Assembly: GCA_041394145.1 (NCBI GenBank)
Contig: JAWKIW010000024.1
Coordinates: 3,331 to 67,330 of the forward strand
Direction of reading: 5' to 3'
DNA length: 64,000 nt
Source of the DNA: JAWKIW01 sp041394145
Lineage (GTDB): Bacteria; Actinomycetota; Acidimicrobiia; Acidimicrobiales; Acidimicrobilacustridaceae
The notes beneath the pieces are model-generated. The model was not told where the DNA came from. It did not search any database and saw only the letters and a list, made by a program, of their open reading frames with translations. Below, piece by piece: positions 26,713-40,749 of this stretch; within the stretch, counting starts at the first letter, position 1; each line of letters starts with the position of its first letter. A program made the translations under genes and the position numbers.

Positions 26713-27189
26713 CTACGTCGAGGGTGTGCCAGCGTCGCCGGCGTGGGCGACGGTCAGGCCGACCTCCTGCCCGTAGGCCACCTCGAGGTTGTGCCCGTCG
26801 GGGTCGGCGATGATCGCCCAGTACCCCACCGGCGGGCCGTGGTCGAGCGGGCCGAGGACCTCGTGGCCGTCGGCGCCGGCCTGCGCGACGATCCGGTCGA
26901 CCTCCGCCCGGCTGGCGACGCCCACGCCGAGGTGACCGTACCCCCCGAGCGGGTGTGAGGCCGCCGCCGTCTGGATCAGCACGACGACGAAGGGGCGGGT
27001 GAGATCCGAGATCCACGCCACGGCGTCACCGGTGGCCTCGTCCTGGCGCCGGTGCACGACCTGCATGCCGGCGTAGCGCTCGTAGAAGGCGAGGCTCCGG
27101 TCGAGGTCGGCCACGGTCAGCGCCACGTGGGTGAGCCCGTGGTCGACCTGGGGCGTGCCGTCGTCGGTCACGACCGCAGTCTGGCCCAC
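26713..27189 (-). CDS. VOC (glyoxalase/bleomycin-resistance) family protein
   Basis: A 158-residue vicinal-oxygen-chelate protein from GTG 27189. First module: HVALTVADLDRSLAFYERYAGM (metal His); second: GHLGVGVASRAEVDRIV and YWAIIADPDGHNLEVAYGQ, ending with the usual Glu ligand. Two beta-alpha-beta-beta-beta modules form one metal site, typical of lactoylglutathione-lyase-like enzymes or dioxygenases. Substrate not predictable. Neighbours give no clue. Confidence 0.85.
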   Translation of the reverse strand: MGQTAVVTDDGTPQVDHGLTHVALTVADLDRSLAFYERYAGMQVVHRRQDEATGDAVAWISDLTRPFVVVLIQTAAASHPLGGYGHLGVGVASRAEVDRIVAQAGADGHEVLGPLDHGPPVGYWAIIADPDGHNLEVAYGQEVGLTVAHAGDAGTPST

Positions 27190-27229
27190 CGAGCGGGCCG
27201 ACGCGCCCCGCCGCGTCGTCGGCCCCCGG

Positions 27230-28669
27230 TCACAGCGCTCGTCGCCGCCGATCGGCGTCGGTCACGTCGGGCGCCACACCGGCGAGCCACCCGAACAGCT
27301 CGCGGGCCCGAGCGACGTCGCCCGCCCGCTCGTAGAGGTCGGCCAGCGCGTAGGCCCGCCGCAGGTGGTGGTCCTGGGGCCGTCGGGGGCGCTTCCACCC
27401 CTGCTCGAGCAGGGCGATGGCGCCCGCCAGATCACCCCGATCGGCGGCGGCGCCCGCCGTGACGATGCGGCCCTCCGTCACGAGCGCCGCCGAGGGCGAC
27501 GCCTCCCGCAGCTCGGCCCACAGGCCGTCGACCTCGTCCCACCGGCGCAGGGCTCGATAGCAGTCGGCGAGCACGGGGTGCTGCTCGGTGGAGCCGGTCA
27601 GCAGCCGGAAGGCCTCCAGCTCCTTGGCCGCAGCCCGCCACCGCCCCTGTCGGTACAGGGTGAGCCCGTACAGCTCGCGCACCGCGGCGGCCGACGGCGC
27701 CTCCGTGGCCAAGGGGCGCAGGATGCGAGCCGCGTCCCCGAAGCGGTCACGTCGGAAGGCGCGGGCGGCGTCGCCGAGCCGGGCGTCGAGACGCGCGGCA
27801 CGCGTCGACCCCACCGCCCGCTCCAGCTCCTGACGAACCTCCTCGGCGGGTGAGCTCGGCTCGTCGCGCCGGGATCCGGCGCCGCCACCGGCACCTCGCC
27901 GCACCGCCCCCTCGGCCGCGTCGCGCAGCTCGTCGTCCTCGACCAGCGCGTCCGGCCCGAAGGTCCGCTCCGCGAGCCCGGCCCGCCCCGGGGCACCCGG
28001 GACGCTCCGGTCCGGCGCCTCGGTGCCGGCGGCGACGGCCTCCTCGGCCGCCTGCCGCCACGCGGCCGAGGCGCCGAGCGGGGCCCCGGACTGCAGCCTC
28101 CCGGCGCCCTTGCGGGCCACGCCGCCGAGCGGCCGATCCCCCAGTCGGGTCGGGCCCGACTCCTCGGCTCGTGGCCGCGACGGCCTGTCGCCACCGCCGC
28201 GACGGCTACGCGGCGGCCCGTCGCCTGCGCCGCGACGGCTCCGCGGCGGGCCGCCCGGTCGTCCCGTGCCCCCACCGCCCCCGTCCCGGGGGGGACGACC
28301 GCCCGAGGAGCCCGAGCGCCCGTGGTCGCCTGCGGCACCCTCGCCGGTCCGGGAACCACCTCGGGCCCGGGGCCCGCCTCCCTTGCCGGACCCGGTCCGT
28401 CGAGGCGCAGCTCCTCGTCCACCGCTCGTGGGCCGGCCTGCGCCACGAGCCGGACGCCCCGAGCCGCCGGCACCGCCCGGCCGTCCGGTGCCCCCGGCCG
28501 TCCGCCCGCCGCCGGACGCTGCGCCGCGGCTCGACCCGCCGCCCCGGCCCGGACCCTTGCGACCGGCCCGACCCCCACCGGGCGAGGACCCGCGCGTGCC
28601 GCGGCCCCCGTCCGGGCGCTTGGCGCCCCCGCCACGCCGCGACGAGGACGGAGGAGGTGAGCCAGCCAT
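27230..28669 (-). CDS. TPR-repeat protein with long Gly/Arg/Pro-rich disordered N-terminus
   Basis: From ATG 28669, 479 residues. About the first 170 are low-complexity Gly, Arg, Pro and Ser with many RGG, GGR and RSRRG units, like RNA-binding disordered regions. The C-terminal half (about 290-475) is helical with tetratricopeptide-like repeats: AARAFRRDRFGDAARILRPLA, VRELYGLTLYRQGRWRAAAKELEAFRLL, PVLADCYRALRRWDEVDGLW, LADLYERAGDVARARELFGWLA. The gene is the first one downstream of the rRNA operon terminator. An RNA- or ribosome-related role is suggested by composition and location only. ATG is preferred because further upstream sequence is the operon terminator. Confidence 0.8.
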   Translation of the reverse strand: MAGSPPPSSSRRGGGAKRPDGGRGTRGSSPGGGRAGRKGPGRGGGSSRGAASGGGRTAGGTGRPGGAGGSGRPARGAGRPTSGGRGAAPRRTGSGKGGGPRARGGSRTGEGAAGDHGRSGSSGGRPPRDGGGGGTGRPGGPPRSRRGAGDGPPRSRRGGGDRPSRPRAEESGPTRLGDRPLGGVARKGAGRLQSGAPLGASAAWRQAAEEAVAAGTEAPDRSVPGAPGRAGLAERTFGPDALVEDDELRDAAEGAVRRGAGGGAGSRRDEPSSPAEEVRQELERAVGSTRAARLDARLGDAARAFRRDRFGDAARILRPLATEAPSAAAVRELYGLTLYRQGRWRAAAKELEAFRLLTGSTEQHPVLADCYRALRRWDEVDGLWAELREASPSAALVTEGRIVTAGAAADRGDLAGAIALLEQGWKRPRRPQDHHLRRAYALADLYERAGDVARARELFGWLAGVAPDVTDADRRRRAL

Positions 28670-28735
28670 GGTCGGGAGCCTATCGGAGCGGCGCGACGCG
28701 ACCAGAAAGCGAGGAAAGACCGGCCCGAAAACGGC

Positions 28736-28764
28736 GAAGGGGACCCGCAATGCGGGTCCCCTTC
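28736..28764 (-). terminator. rRNA operon terminator
   Basis: A near-perfect hairpin, GAAGGGGACCCGC against its complement with a short AT loop, starts about 5 nt after 5S rRNA on the minus strand and is followed by GCCGTTTTC. Strong stem plus a short T-run fits intrinsic termination. Confidence 0.8.
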
Positions 28765-28768
28765 CGGC

Positions 28769-28883
28769 GAAATCCGGCGGCGTCCTACTCTCCAGGGCGT
28801 CTACCTGGTACCATCGGCGCTGGCGGGACAACTTCCGTGTTCGGAATGGGAACGGGTGTGACCCCGCCGCCATGGCCACCAAA
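28769..28883 (-). rRNA. rrf: 5S ribosomal RNA
   Basis: On the minus strand the sequence begins TTTGGTGGCCATGGCGG, contains the universal CACACCCGTTCCCATTCCGAAC block and ends GAGAGTAGGACGCCGCC. The 5' and 3' ends pair. End positions are good to a few bases. Last gene of the 16S-23S-5S operon. Confidence 0.95.
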
Positions 28884-28943
28884 CCTGTTGTCAAGGGGTG
28901 CGACCGGCCGGCGGAACGGCGGCGCGGCGTCCCTCGAGACCTC

Positions 28944-28957
28944 CATAGCGAGCACGA
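28944..28957 (-). repeat. 3' arm of the 23S rRNA processing stem
   Basis: CATAGCGAGCACGA here is the exact reverse complement of 32038-32051 on the other side of 23S rRNA. In the transcript the two arms pair, bringing both 23S ends together for RNase III processing. Imperfect pairing extends further on both sides. Confidence 0.75.
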
Positions 28958-28969
28958 ACGTCGTTGTCG

Positions 28970-32025
<3,056 letters not shown>

Positions 32026-32037
32026 AAACAAAGATGC

Positions 32038-32051
32038 TCGTGCTCGCTATG
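32038..32051 (-). repeat. 5' arm of the 23S rRNA processing stem
   Basis: TCGTGCTCGCTATG, complementary to 28944-28957 downstream of 23S rRNA; together they form the 23S processing stalk. Confidence 0.75.
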
Positions 32052-32080
32052 CAGTTCTCAAGGGCCGAGAGCGCGATCGT

Positions 32081-32104
32081 GCCCACTCGGCGAGCCGAGT
32101 GGGC
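32081..32104 (-). other. Hairpin in the 16S-23S spacer
   Basis: GCCCACTCGG (32081-32090) pairs perfectly with CCGAGTGGGC (32095-32104) across a CGAG tetraloop. It lies between the 16S and 23S processing stems in a spacer of about 200 bp that contains no tRNA gene. Confidence 0.7.
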
Positions 32105-32127
32105 CAGAAGATCGTGCGTCGAGGGGT

Positions 32128-32154
32128 GCTCCCTCAAAACGGAACAGAGGACGA
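32128..32154 (-). repeat. 3' arm of the 16S rRNA processing stem
   Basis: A 27-nt element with core AACGGAACAGAGGACGA, nearly the perfect reverse complement of 33977-34003 upstream of 16S (two mismatches plus flanks). In the transcript the arms pair around 16S for RNase III cleavage. Confidence 0.85.
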
Positions 32155-32222
32155 CGCCAGTGCTTCAACTGGGTAGATCTCCCCTCGGGTCCGGCGATGA
32201 TGCCGGCCGGGAGAAGAGGTCT

Positions 32223-33750
<1,528 letters not shown>

Positions 33751-33976
33751 GATCTGCGGCGCTCAACCCATCGGAATCGTGATGAGCCGAGCACCTCGAT
33801 CGGAGAGCCGGTCCGAAGCGCCAACCTCGGACCGACTGGCACCAACTTGGATCGTCAGTGCTACTTCAAATTGACGAGAACGACCGTCGTCGACCGGACC
33901 CCGACCGTCGACCCGGAGGGCCGGCGGTGGCGAGGGATCTCGGCCGGTGCGATGGTCGCCCGCACTGGCTTGTAAA

Positions 33977-34003
33977 TCGTCCTCTGTTCCGTTTTCAAGG
34001 AGC
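33977..34003 (-). repeat. 5' arm of the 16S rRNA processing stem
   Basis: TCGTCCTCTGTTCCGTTTT and flanks, matching the reverse complement of 32128-32154 in the spacer. About 230 nt upstream of mature 16S. Overlaps the boxA-like element. Confidence 0.85.
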
Positions 34004-34180
34004 ACCGGCGCCGAGGGCGACCAAGGTCGAGAACTCGGCTGATGTGCGCTCGGAACCCGAAGGACCGAGCTCTGGCCCCGTCAGGGGCGGAGGGGCAACC
34101 TACAGAGGTTCGAGGCCGGGAGTCAAACTCGCCACCTCGCCCCGGCAGACTCGCCCGGACGCCCCGAAGGGCGGAGGTAG

Positions 34181-34208
34181 ATAGTACCACCACCGGCGCA
34201 GGGCGCAA
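34181..34208 (-). promoter_or_regulatory. Putative rRNA operon promoter
   Basis: On the minus strand TTGCGC (complement of 34203-34208) and TACTAT (34181-34186) are separated by 16 bp, a plausible housekeeping sigma -35/-10 pair in an otherwise GC-rich stretch, about 430 bp upstream of 16S. Start site not determined. Confidence 0.45.
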
Positions 34209-34289
34209 CCCGGCAGCGGCCGGATCGCTGTGACTCTGGTCGCACGGTGGCGCCGGCGTGCGACCCTCCCGTCGTGCGGTCACGTTCGG

Positions 34290-35561
34290 TCAGCCGGTGA
34301 CCACCATGTGACGCAGCTTCTTGCCCTTGCGGAGCATCACGAAGCGGCCGTGCAGCAGGTCGCCGGCGCCGAGCGGGCGCGGCTCGGCGATGCGCTCGTC
34401 GTTGACCGAGATGCCCCCGCCGGCGATGGCCCGGCGAGCGTCGCTCTTGGACGACGCGACCCCGCAGCGCACCAGCACGTCGACGACGTCGGCGTCGATC
34501 AGCTCGGCCACCGCCACCGAGGTCGTCGGCAGCTCGTCGGCCAGGCGGGCGAGCTCGTCGGCCGACAGCTCGCGGACCGCCCGGGTGAACCCCGCCGATG
34601 CCCGCGCCGCCTCGTCGGCGGCCGCAGCGCCGTGCACGAGGGAGGTCATGGCCTCGGCCAGGCGCCGCTGCCCGACACGGCGCTCCGGGGCGGCGGCGTG
34701 CTCGGCAGCGACGACCCGGCACTCGTCGACGGGCAGCAGCGTGAGCTGCAGCAGGAACCGCTCGACGTCGCGGTCGTCGACCTGCATCCAGTACTGGAAG
34801 AACTCGTAGGGCGACGTGCGCGCCGGGTCGAGCCACACGGCGCCCGCCGCCGTCTTGCCGAACTTCGATCCGTCCGACCGGGTCATCAGCGGCACCGTGA
34901 GCCCGTGCGCGGCACCCCCGGACGTCTTGCGGATCAGGTCGATGCCGGCGGTGATGTTGCCCCACTGGTCGGACCCACCCACCTGCAGCTCGCAGCGCTG
35001 GTGGTCGTAGAGCCACTTGAAGTCGTTGGCCTGCAGCAGCATGTAGCTGAACTCGGTGAACGAGATCCCCTGGGTGCTCTCGACCCGGCTGCGCACCGAC
35101 TCCTTCGCCAGCATCTGGTTCACCGTCACGTGCTTGCCCACGTCCCGCAGGAAGGCGAGGGCACCGAGGTCGGCGGTCCAGGTGCGGTTGTCCACCAGGG
35201 TGGCCGGGTTGGGGTCGCGGGCGAAGTCGAGGAACCGCCGCAGCTGGTCGGTGATGGCGGCGACGTTGGCGGCCAGCGTGGCGTCGTCGAGCAGGTTGCG
35301 CTCCTCGGATCGCCCGCTCGGATCCCCGATCATCCCGGTGGCCCCTCCCGCCAGGGCGATGGGGCGGTGGCCGTGCTCCTGGAAGCGCCGCAGCACGAGC
35401 AGCGGCACCAGGTGACCGACGTGCAGGCTGTCGGCGGTCGGGTCGAAGCCGGCGTACAGCGTCATCGGGCCCTCGTCGAGGCGGCGGCGCAGGACGTCGA
35501 GATCGGTGCTGTCGTGGACCAGGCCGCGGGCGGCGAGGTCGTCGAGGATGGCGGCGCTCAC
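34290..35561 (-). CDS. tyrS: Tyrosine-tRNA ligase
   Basis: Charges tRNA-Tyr. The 423-residue class I synthetase shows YAGFDPTADSLHVGHLVPLL (HVGH as HIGH motif), GGATGMIGDPSGRSEER, the SFTEFSYMLLQANDF and VGGSDQWGNITAG blocks, and DGSKFGKT as the KMSKS equivalent (TyrRS-type, bacterial). A C-terminal S4-like RNA-binding domain (RRAIAGGGISVNDERI) follows. GTG start at 35561. Its neighbours mpg and arg genes match the mycobacterial order; it ends just upstream of the rRNA promoter on the same strand. Confidence 0.96.
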   Translation of the reverse strand: MSAAILDDLAARGLVHDSTDLDVLRRRLDEGPMTLYAGFDPTADSLHVGHLVPLLVLRRFQEHGHRPIALAGGATGMIGDPSGRSEERNLLDDATLAANVAAITDQLRRFLDFARDPNPATLVDNRTWTADLGALAFLRDVGKHVTVNQMLAKESVRSRVESTQGISFTEFSYMLLQANDFKWLYDHQRCELQVGGSDQWGNITAGIDLIRKTSGGAAHGLTVPLMTRSDGSKFGKTAAGAVWLDPARTSPYEFFQYWMQVDDRDVERFLLQLTLLPVDECRVVAAEHAAAPERRVGQRRLAEAMTSLVHGAAAADEAARASAGFTRAVRELSADELARLADELPTTSVAVAELIDADVVDVLVRCGVASSKSDARRAIAGGGISVNDERIAEPRPLGAGDLLHGRFVMLRKGKKLRHMVVTG

Positions 35562-35677
35562 GGCCGTGGTCTCCTGGGTTCGTGGGTGCGGCCCGGTGCC
35601 CGCCCCAGTCTGGCCCGGCCACCCCGGGGCGTGGGCTGCATTTGGCTCCCGGCCGGACCGCCGGGCACAGTGACAGG

Positions 35678-36259
35678 GTGCCCGTCCCGCCGTCCAGTCC
35701 TGAGACCTCGCGGCCCGACGCCACCGAGCCGACGGCGCCGGCCGGCGAACCCCGCCGACGCCGGTTCACCATCGGGACCGCGCTCGTGCTGCTCGTCGTC
35801 GTGGGACTGACCGCCATGTGGGCCTACGCCCTGTTCGGCCGGCCCGCCGTGCCGGGCAAGCTCGAGGACTCGGACTTCCCCGCCACCGCCGAGCAGATCT
35901 GCACGGACAGCCGGGCCCAGCTCGACCAGGTGCCGCGATCGATCTCGGTCCGGTCCTCGGCGGAGCGGGCCGCCCTCGTCGACCAGGGCACCGACATCCT
36001 GCAGGGCATGGTCGACCGCCTCGCGGCCGCCGCCCCGACCACCGAGCCCGGCCGCACCATCGTCGCCGAGTGGCTCGACGACTGGCGCACGTACCTGGCG
36101 AACCGGCGCGACTACGCGCAACGGCTGCGCCAGGACCCCAACGCCCGCTTCTACGTCACCCAGAGCGAGCGGGACAGCTCCCAGATCACCGCCGCGCTCG
36201 ATCGGCTCGCCAAGGTGAACCAGATGGAGGCGTGCACCGTCCCCGACGACGTGGGCTGA
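35678..36259 (+). CDS. Membrane-anchored protein of unknown function
   Basis: From GTG 35678, 193 residues: a Pro/Arg-rich cytoplasmic start, one transmembrane helix (IGTALVLLVVVGLTAMWAYALF, about residues 30-50) and an extracytoplasmic helical domain with CTDSRAQL and MEACTVPDD, whose two Cys could form a disulfide. Similar single-pass proteins are common near arg/tyrS genes in this class in my experience, but no function is known to me. It stands alone on the plus strand between tyrS and the Nudix gene. Confidence 0.7.
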   Translation: MPVPPSSPETSRPDATEPTAPAGEPRRRRFTIGTALVLLVVVGLTAMWAYALFGRPAVPGKLEDSDFPATAEQICTDSRAQLDQVPRSISVRSSAERAALVDQGTDILQGMVDRLAAAAPTTEPGRTIVAEWLDDWRTYLANRRDYAQRLRQDPNARFYVTQSERDSSQITAALDRLAKVNQMEACTVPDDVG

Positions 36260-36267
36260 TCCCGCCC

Positions 36268-36873
36268 TCAGGACCGCAGGAGCCGGCGGGCCAGGGCGAA
36301 GCCGGCGGTGGCCAGCCGGCGCAGGCCCTCCTCGTCGGCCAGGGCCTCCAGCTCGTCGGCGGTGACCCAGCGCAGGGCCTCGGACTCGTGGTTGCCGATG
36401 GGCGCTGCGCCGGGGGGAGCGACCACCAGGAACCGGACGTCGAGGTGGTCGTGCGGTGCCTCGCCGGGCGGCTCCACCCGGTGCACGTCGACGTCGAGCG
36501 GCGGCACCACCACGGTCAGGCCGGCGATGCCCGTCTCCTCGGTGGCCTCCCGCCAGGCCACGTGAGCGAGGTTGGCGTCGCCGTCGGCGTGCCCACCCGG
36601 CTGCAGCCATCGCCGCAGCTTGGTGTGGCGCAGCAGCAGGGCCCGCTCCCCCGCCGCGTCGACGACGAAGGCCGAGCCGGTGAGGTGACCGGGCGCGCAG
36701 CTGCGGTCGAGGGCGTCGCCATGGCCGTCGACGAAGGCCACCATCCGGTCGCGGACCGCAGCCTGGTCGGCCGACGGCGGAGCCCAGGCGGTGAGCAGCG
36801 CCCGCGCCTCGGCGAGGTCCGCCGACGGGCGCAGGCCCGCGCCACCGGGACCGAGGAGGCGAGGCGTGGTCAC
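36268..36873 (-). CDS. Nudix hydrolase
   Basis: A 201-residue protein from GTG 36873. The Nudix box region is WLQPGGHADGDANLAHVAWREATEETGI; the REATEETG core is intact while the first conserved Glu of the motif is replaced by Ala, as in several NADH-type and NUDT-like groups. Strands such as SAFVVDAAGERALLLRHTKLRRW and HLDVRFLVVAP complete the fold. Substrate not predictable. GTG overlaps the mpg stop by GTGA, so the hydrolase follows the DNA glycosylase; a link to clearing damaged nucleotides is plausible inference. Confidence 0.87.
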   Translation of the reverse strand: MTTPRLLGPGGAGLRPSADLAEARALLTAWAPPSADQAAVRDRMVAFVDGHGDALDRSCAPGHLTGSAFVVDAAGERALLLRHTKLRRWLQPGGHADGDANLAHVAWREATEETGIAGLTVVVPPLDVDVHRVEPPGEAPHDHLDVRFLVVAPPGAAPIGNHESEALRWVTADELEALADEEGLRRLATAGFALARRLLRS

Positions 36874-37493
36874 CGGGGCCTCGACACGTTGGGATCGCCC
36901 GGCACGAACCATCGCCACTCGTGCTCCACGCCGGCCGTCAGACCGATGCGCGGGCTGCGCGTCGGGTGGTCGGGCGGTGCGACGCCGTCGTCGAGCACGG
37001 TGACGCCCCGCTCCCGGGCCACGAGGTCGACGCCGTCGAACGAGCGGTCGAGCCCGAGCGCCTGGCACAGCTTGGCGGGGCCCGAGCACAGATCCCGGTC
37101 ACGGCGGGCCGCGGCGCGCCGCTGCCGCATCACCTCGAGGCCGCGCAGCGGGGCCAGGGCCCGGACCAGCACGGCCGAGGCCTCCCCCGGGTCGCCGCAC
37201 ACGACGTTGGCGCACCAGTGCATGCCGTAGGTGAAGTAGACGTAGAGGTGGCCGGCGGGGCCGAACATGACCGCGTTGCGCTCGGTGCGGCCCCGGTAGG
37301 CGTGGCTGCCGGGATCCTCGCCACCGGCATAGGCCTCCACCTCCACGATCCGCCCGGCCAACCGACCGTGGACGAGCACCTTGTGCAACAGCTCGGGCGC
37401 CACCTCGCGGCTGTCCCGCCGGTAGAAGCGCCGCGGCAGCGCCCGCGCCCGCGCCCCCGCCACGGCCTCGCCTCCCCTCGGGGTTTCGGTCAT
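36870..37493 (-). CDS. mpg: 3-methyladenine DNA glycosylase (AAG/MPG family)
   Basis: Excises alkylated purines. The 207-residue protein carries RFYRRDSREVAPELLHKVLVHG, the catalytic IVEVEAYAGGEDPGSHAYRG (Glu in VEAY), RNAVMFGPAGHLYVYFTYGMHWCANVV and LCSGPAKLCQALG, all hallmark blocks of the family. ATG 37493. In M. tuberculosis mpg also lies between the arg genes and tyrS, which supports orthology. Coupled to the downstream Nudix gene. Confidence 0.94.
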   Translation of the reverse strand: MTETPRGGEAVAGARARALPRRFYRRDSREVAPELLHKVLVHGRLAGRIVEVEAYAGGEDPGSHAYRGRTERNAVMFGPAGHLYVYFTYGMHWCANVVCGDPGEASAVLVRALAPLRGLEVMRQRRAAARRDRDLCSGPAKLCQALGLDRSFDGVDLVARERGVTVLDDGVAPPDHPTRSPRIGLTAGVEHEWRWFVPGDPNVSRPR

Positions 37494-37546
37494 GAGATCG
37501 AGCGTCCCAGCACGCAATCGCATGACCAGAACGCCGACATGGGGGA

Positions 37547-38985
37547 TCAGGCGCCGAAGGCCGCGGCCACGCGGGCCTCGTCGGCGGCCAGGCGCTCGGC
37601 GAACCGGGCCCGCTGGGGACCGAGTGGCCCGGGGCCGGCACCACCGGGGGTTCGGCGGCGCTGCACGGCCACGCCCTCCTCCAGCAGGTGCAGCGCCTCG
37701 ATGCCGAAGTCGCCGTGGTCCTCCACCAGCTCGGCCAGGCTGCGGCCCTCCTCCAGCGCCTCCCGCACCAGCGCGCCCACCACGGCGTGCGCCTCCCGGA
37801 ACGGCACGCCCCGGGCCACGAGGAACTCGGCCAGGTCGGTGGCTGCTCCGGCCGGGGCATCGGCGGCGGCGGCCATGGCCTCGGTGACGAAGGTGCTCGT
37901 GGCCAGCAGGCCGGTCAGCGCCGACAGCGCCAGGGAGACCTGATCGAGCGAGTCGAACCGCGGCTCCTTGTCCTCCTGCAGGTCGCGGTTGTACGCGAGC
38001 GGGAGCGCCTTGAGCGTGGCCAGCAGCCCGGTGAGGTTGCCGATGAGCCGCCCGCTCTTGCCGCGGGCCAGCTCGGCGATGTCGGGGTTCTTCTTCTGGG
38101 GCAGCATCGACGAGCCGGTGGCGTACTCGTCGGCCAGGCGCAGGAAGCCGAACTCGTCGGTCGACCACAGCACGACCTCCTCTCCCAACCGGCTGAGGTG
38201 GACGCCGAGCAGCGCGACGTCGAACAGCGCCTCGGCCACGAAGTCACGGTCGGACACGGCGTCGAGGGAGTTGTCGAACACCGCTGCGAAGCCGAGGTCT
38301 TCGGCGGTGGCAGCCGGGTCGAGGTCGAGCGACGACCCTGCCAGGGCACCGGCGCCCAACGGCGAGACGTCGAGGCGGCGCCGGGTGTCGAGCAGGCGAT
38401 CGACGTCGCGAGCGAGCGCCCAGCCATGGGCGAGGAGGTGGTGGGCCAGCAGCACCGGCTGGGCCCGCTGCAGGTGGGTGTAGCCGGGCAGGTAGGCGTC
38501 ACCGGCCTCGTCGGCGCGGGCGAGCAGGACCCGTTGGAGGTCGAGCACCCGTCGTGCGACCGCGGCCAGCTCCCGCTTGGAGTACAGGCGGAGGTCGGTG
38601 GCCACCTGGTCGTTGCGGCTTCGTCCGGTGTGCAGCTTGGCGCCCGCTGACCCCGCCAGCTCGGTCACGCGGCGCTCGACCGCGGTGTGCACGTCCTCGT
38701 CGGAGGCCACGAACGCGAAGGAGCCGTCACCCAGCTCGGCCTCGACCGTGTCCAGGGCCGCCAGCACCACGTCGCGCTCGGCCTCGTCGACGATGCCGGC
38801 CCGGGCCAGACCCCGTACGTGGGCCCGCGACCCGGCGATGTCGTCGGCGGCCAGCCGGCGGTCGTACGGCAGGCTCACCGTGAACGCCAGCAGCTCCGCG
38901 GCCGGCCCCCCGGCGAACCGCCCGTGCCACAACGTCTTCCCGGGCGGGGACCCCGACGCCCCACCCTCGGGCGCGTTCTCGTCGC

Positions 38986-38989
<4 letters not shown>
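37547..38989 (-). CDS. argH: Argininosuccinate lyase
   Basis: Last step of arginine synthesis, splitting argininosuccinate to arginine and fumarate. The 480-residue product contains KLHTGRSRNDQVATD, GYTHLQRAQPVLLAHHLLA (catalytic His) and the signature loop GSSMLPQKKNPD with its Ser nucleophile region, as in the aspartase/fumarase fold. ATG 38989 overlaps the argG stop by ATGA. Last gene of the arg operon. Confidence 0.96.
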
Positions 38990-40173
<1,184 letters not shown>

Positions 40174-40254
40174 CGTCTCCGTCGTTCCTTCGCTCGGGAT
40201 TCGGGTTCTTCGCTCTTCGGTCGGGTCAGGTCGTCCGCATCGTCGCGGCCCGCA

Positions 40255-40749
40255 TCACAGGCCCGCCAGCTCGGCGAGGCGACGGGCCACGGCCGCACCA
40301 CCCACGTGCTCGGCCGCCACCACCAGGACCGTGTCGTCGCCGGCCACCGTGCCGACGACGTCGGCCAGGCCGGCGCGGTCGAGGGCCGAGCCCACCACGT
40401 GGGCCGAGCCGGGCGGGGTGCGCAGCACCACCAGGTTCGCCGAGTGGGCCACCTCCACCACCCAGTCGCCGAGGACCCGGCGCAGGTGCTCCACCGGCGC
40501 GACCTGCTGGCGCGGCAGCTCGGGGATCGCGTAGGCGCTCTCCCCACCGGGCACCCGGACCTTGATCGCACCGAGATCGTCGAGGTCGCGCGACACCGTG
40601 GCCTGGGTGGCGACCACGCCTTCGGTGGCCAACAGCTCGACCAGCTCCATCTGGTTGTGCACGGCGTGCTCCTCGATGAGGCGGGCGACGAGGTGCTGGC
40701 GCTGCACCTTGCCGAGCTTCGCCGCTGCCGTGCGAGGCGCCACCGTCAT
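40255..40749 (-). CDS. argR: Arginine repressor ArgR
   Basis: Arginine-responsive hexameric repressor. The 164-residue protein has an N-terminal winged helix (LVARLIEEHAVHNQMELVELLA, ATQATVSRDLDDLGAIKV, the SRDL recognition region) and a C-terminal arginine-binding/oligomerisation domain including GTVAGDDTVLVV (the Asp-Asp pair that contacts arginine). ATG 40749 overlaps the argF stop by ATGA. It should act on the operator upstream of argC, giving autoregulation of the whole operon. Confidence 0.94.
   Translation of the reverse strand: MTVAPRTAAAKLGKVQRQHLVARLIEEHAVHNQMELVELLATEGVVATQATVSRDLDDLGAIKVRVPGGESAYAIPELPRQQVAPVEHLRRVLGDWVVEVAHSANLVVLRTPPGSAHVVGSALDRAGLADVVGTVAGDDTVLVVAAEHVGGAAVARRLAELAGL

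Larger units (their letters stand above)
33751..34289 (-). other. rRNA operon leader, no protein gene
   Basis: This 539-bp stretch between 16S and the tyrS stop contains no supportable gene. It holds the 5' arm of the 16S processing stem, a boxA-like TGCTCCTTGAAAAC (complement of 33991-34004) that would recruit the NusB-NusE antitermination complex, and a probable promoter near 34181-34208. The region is less GC-rich than its surroundings. Confidence 0.7.
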
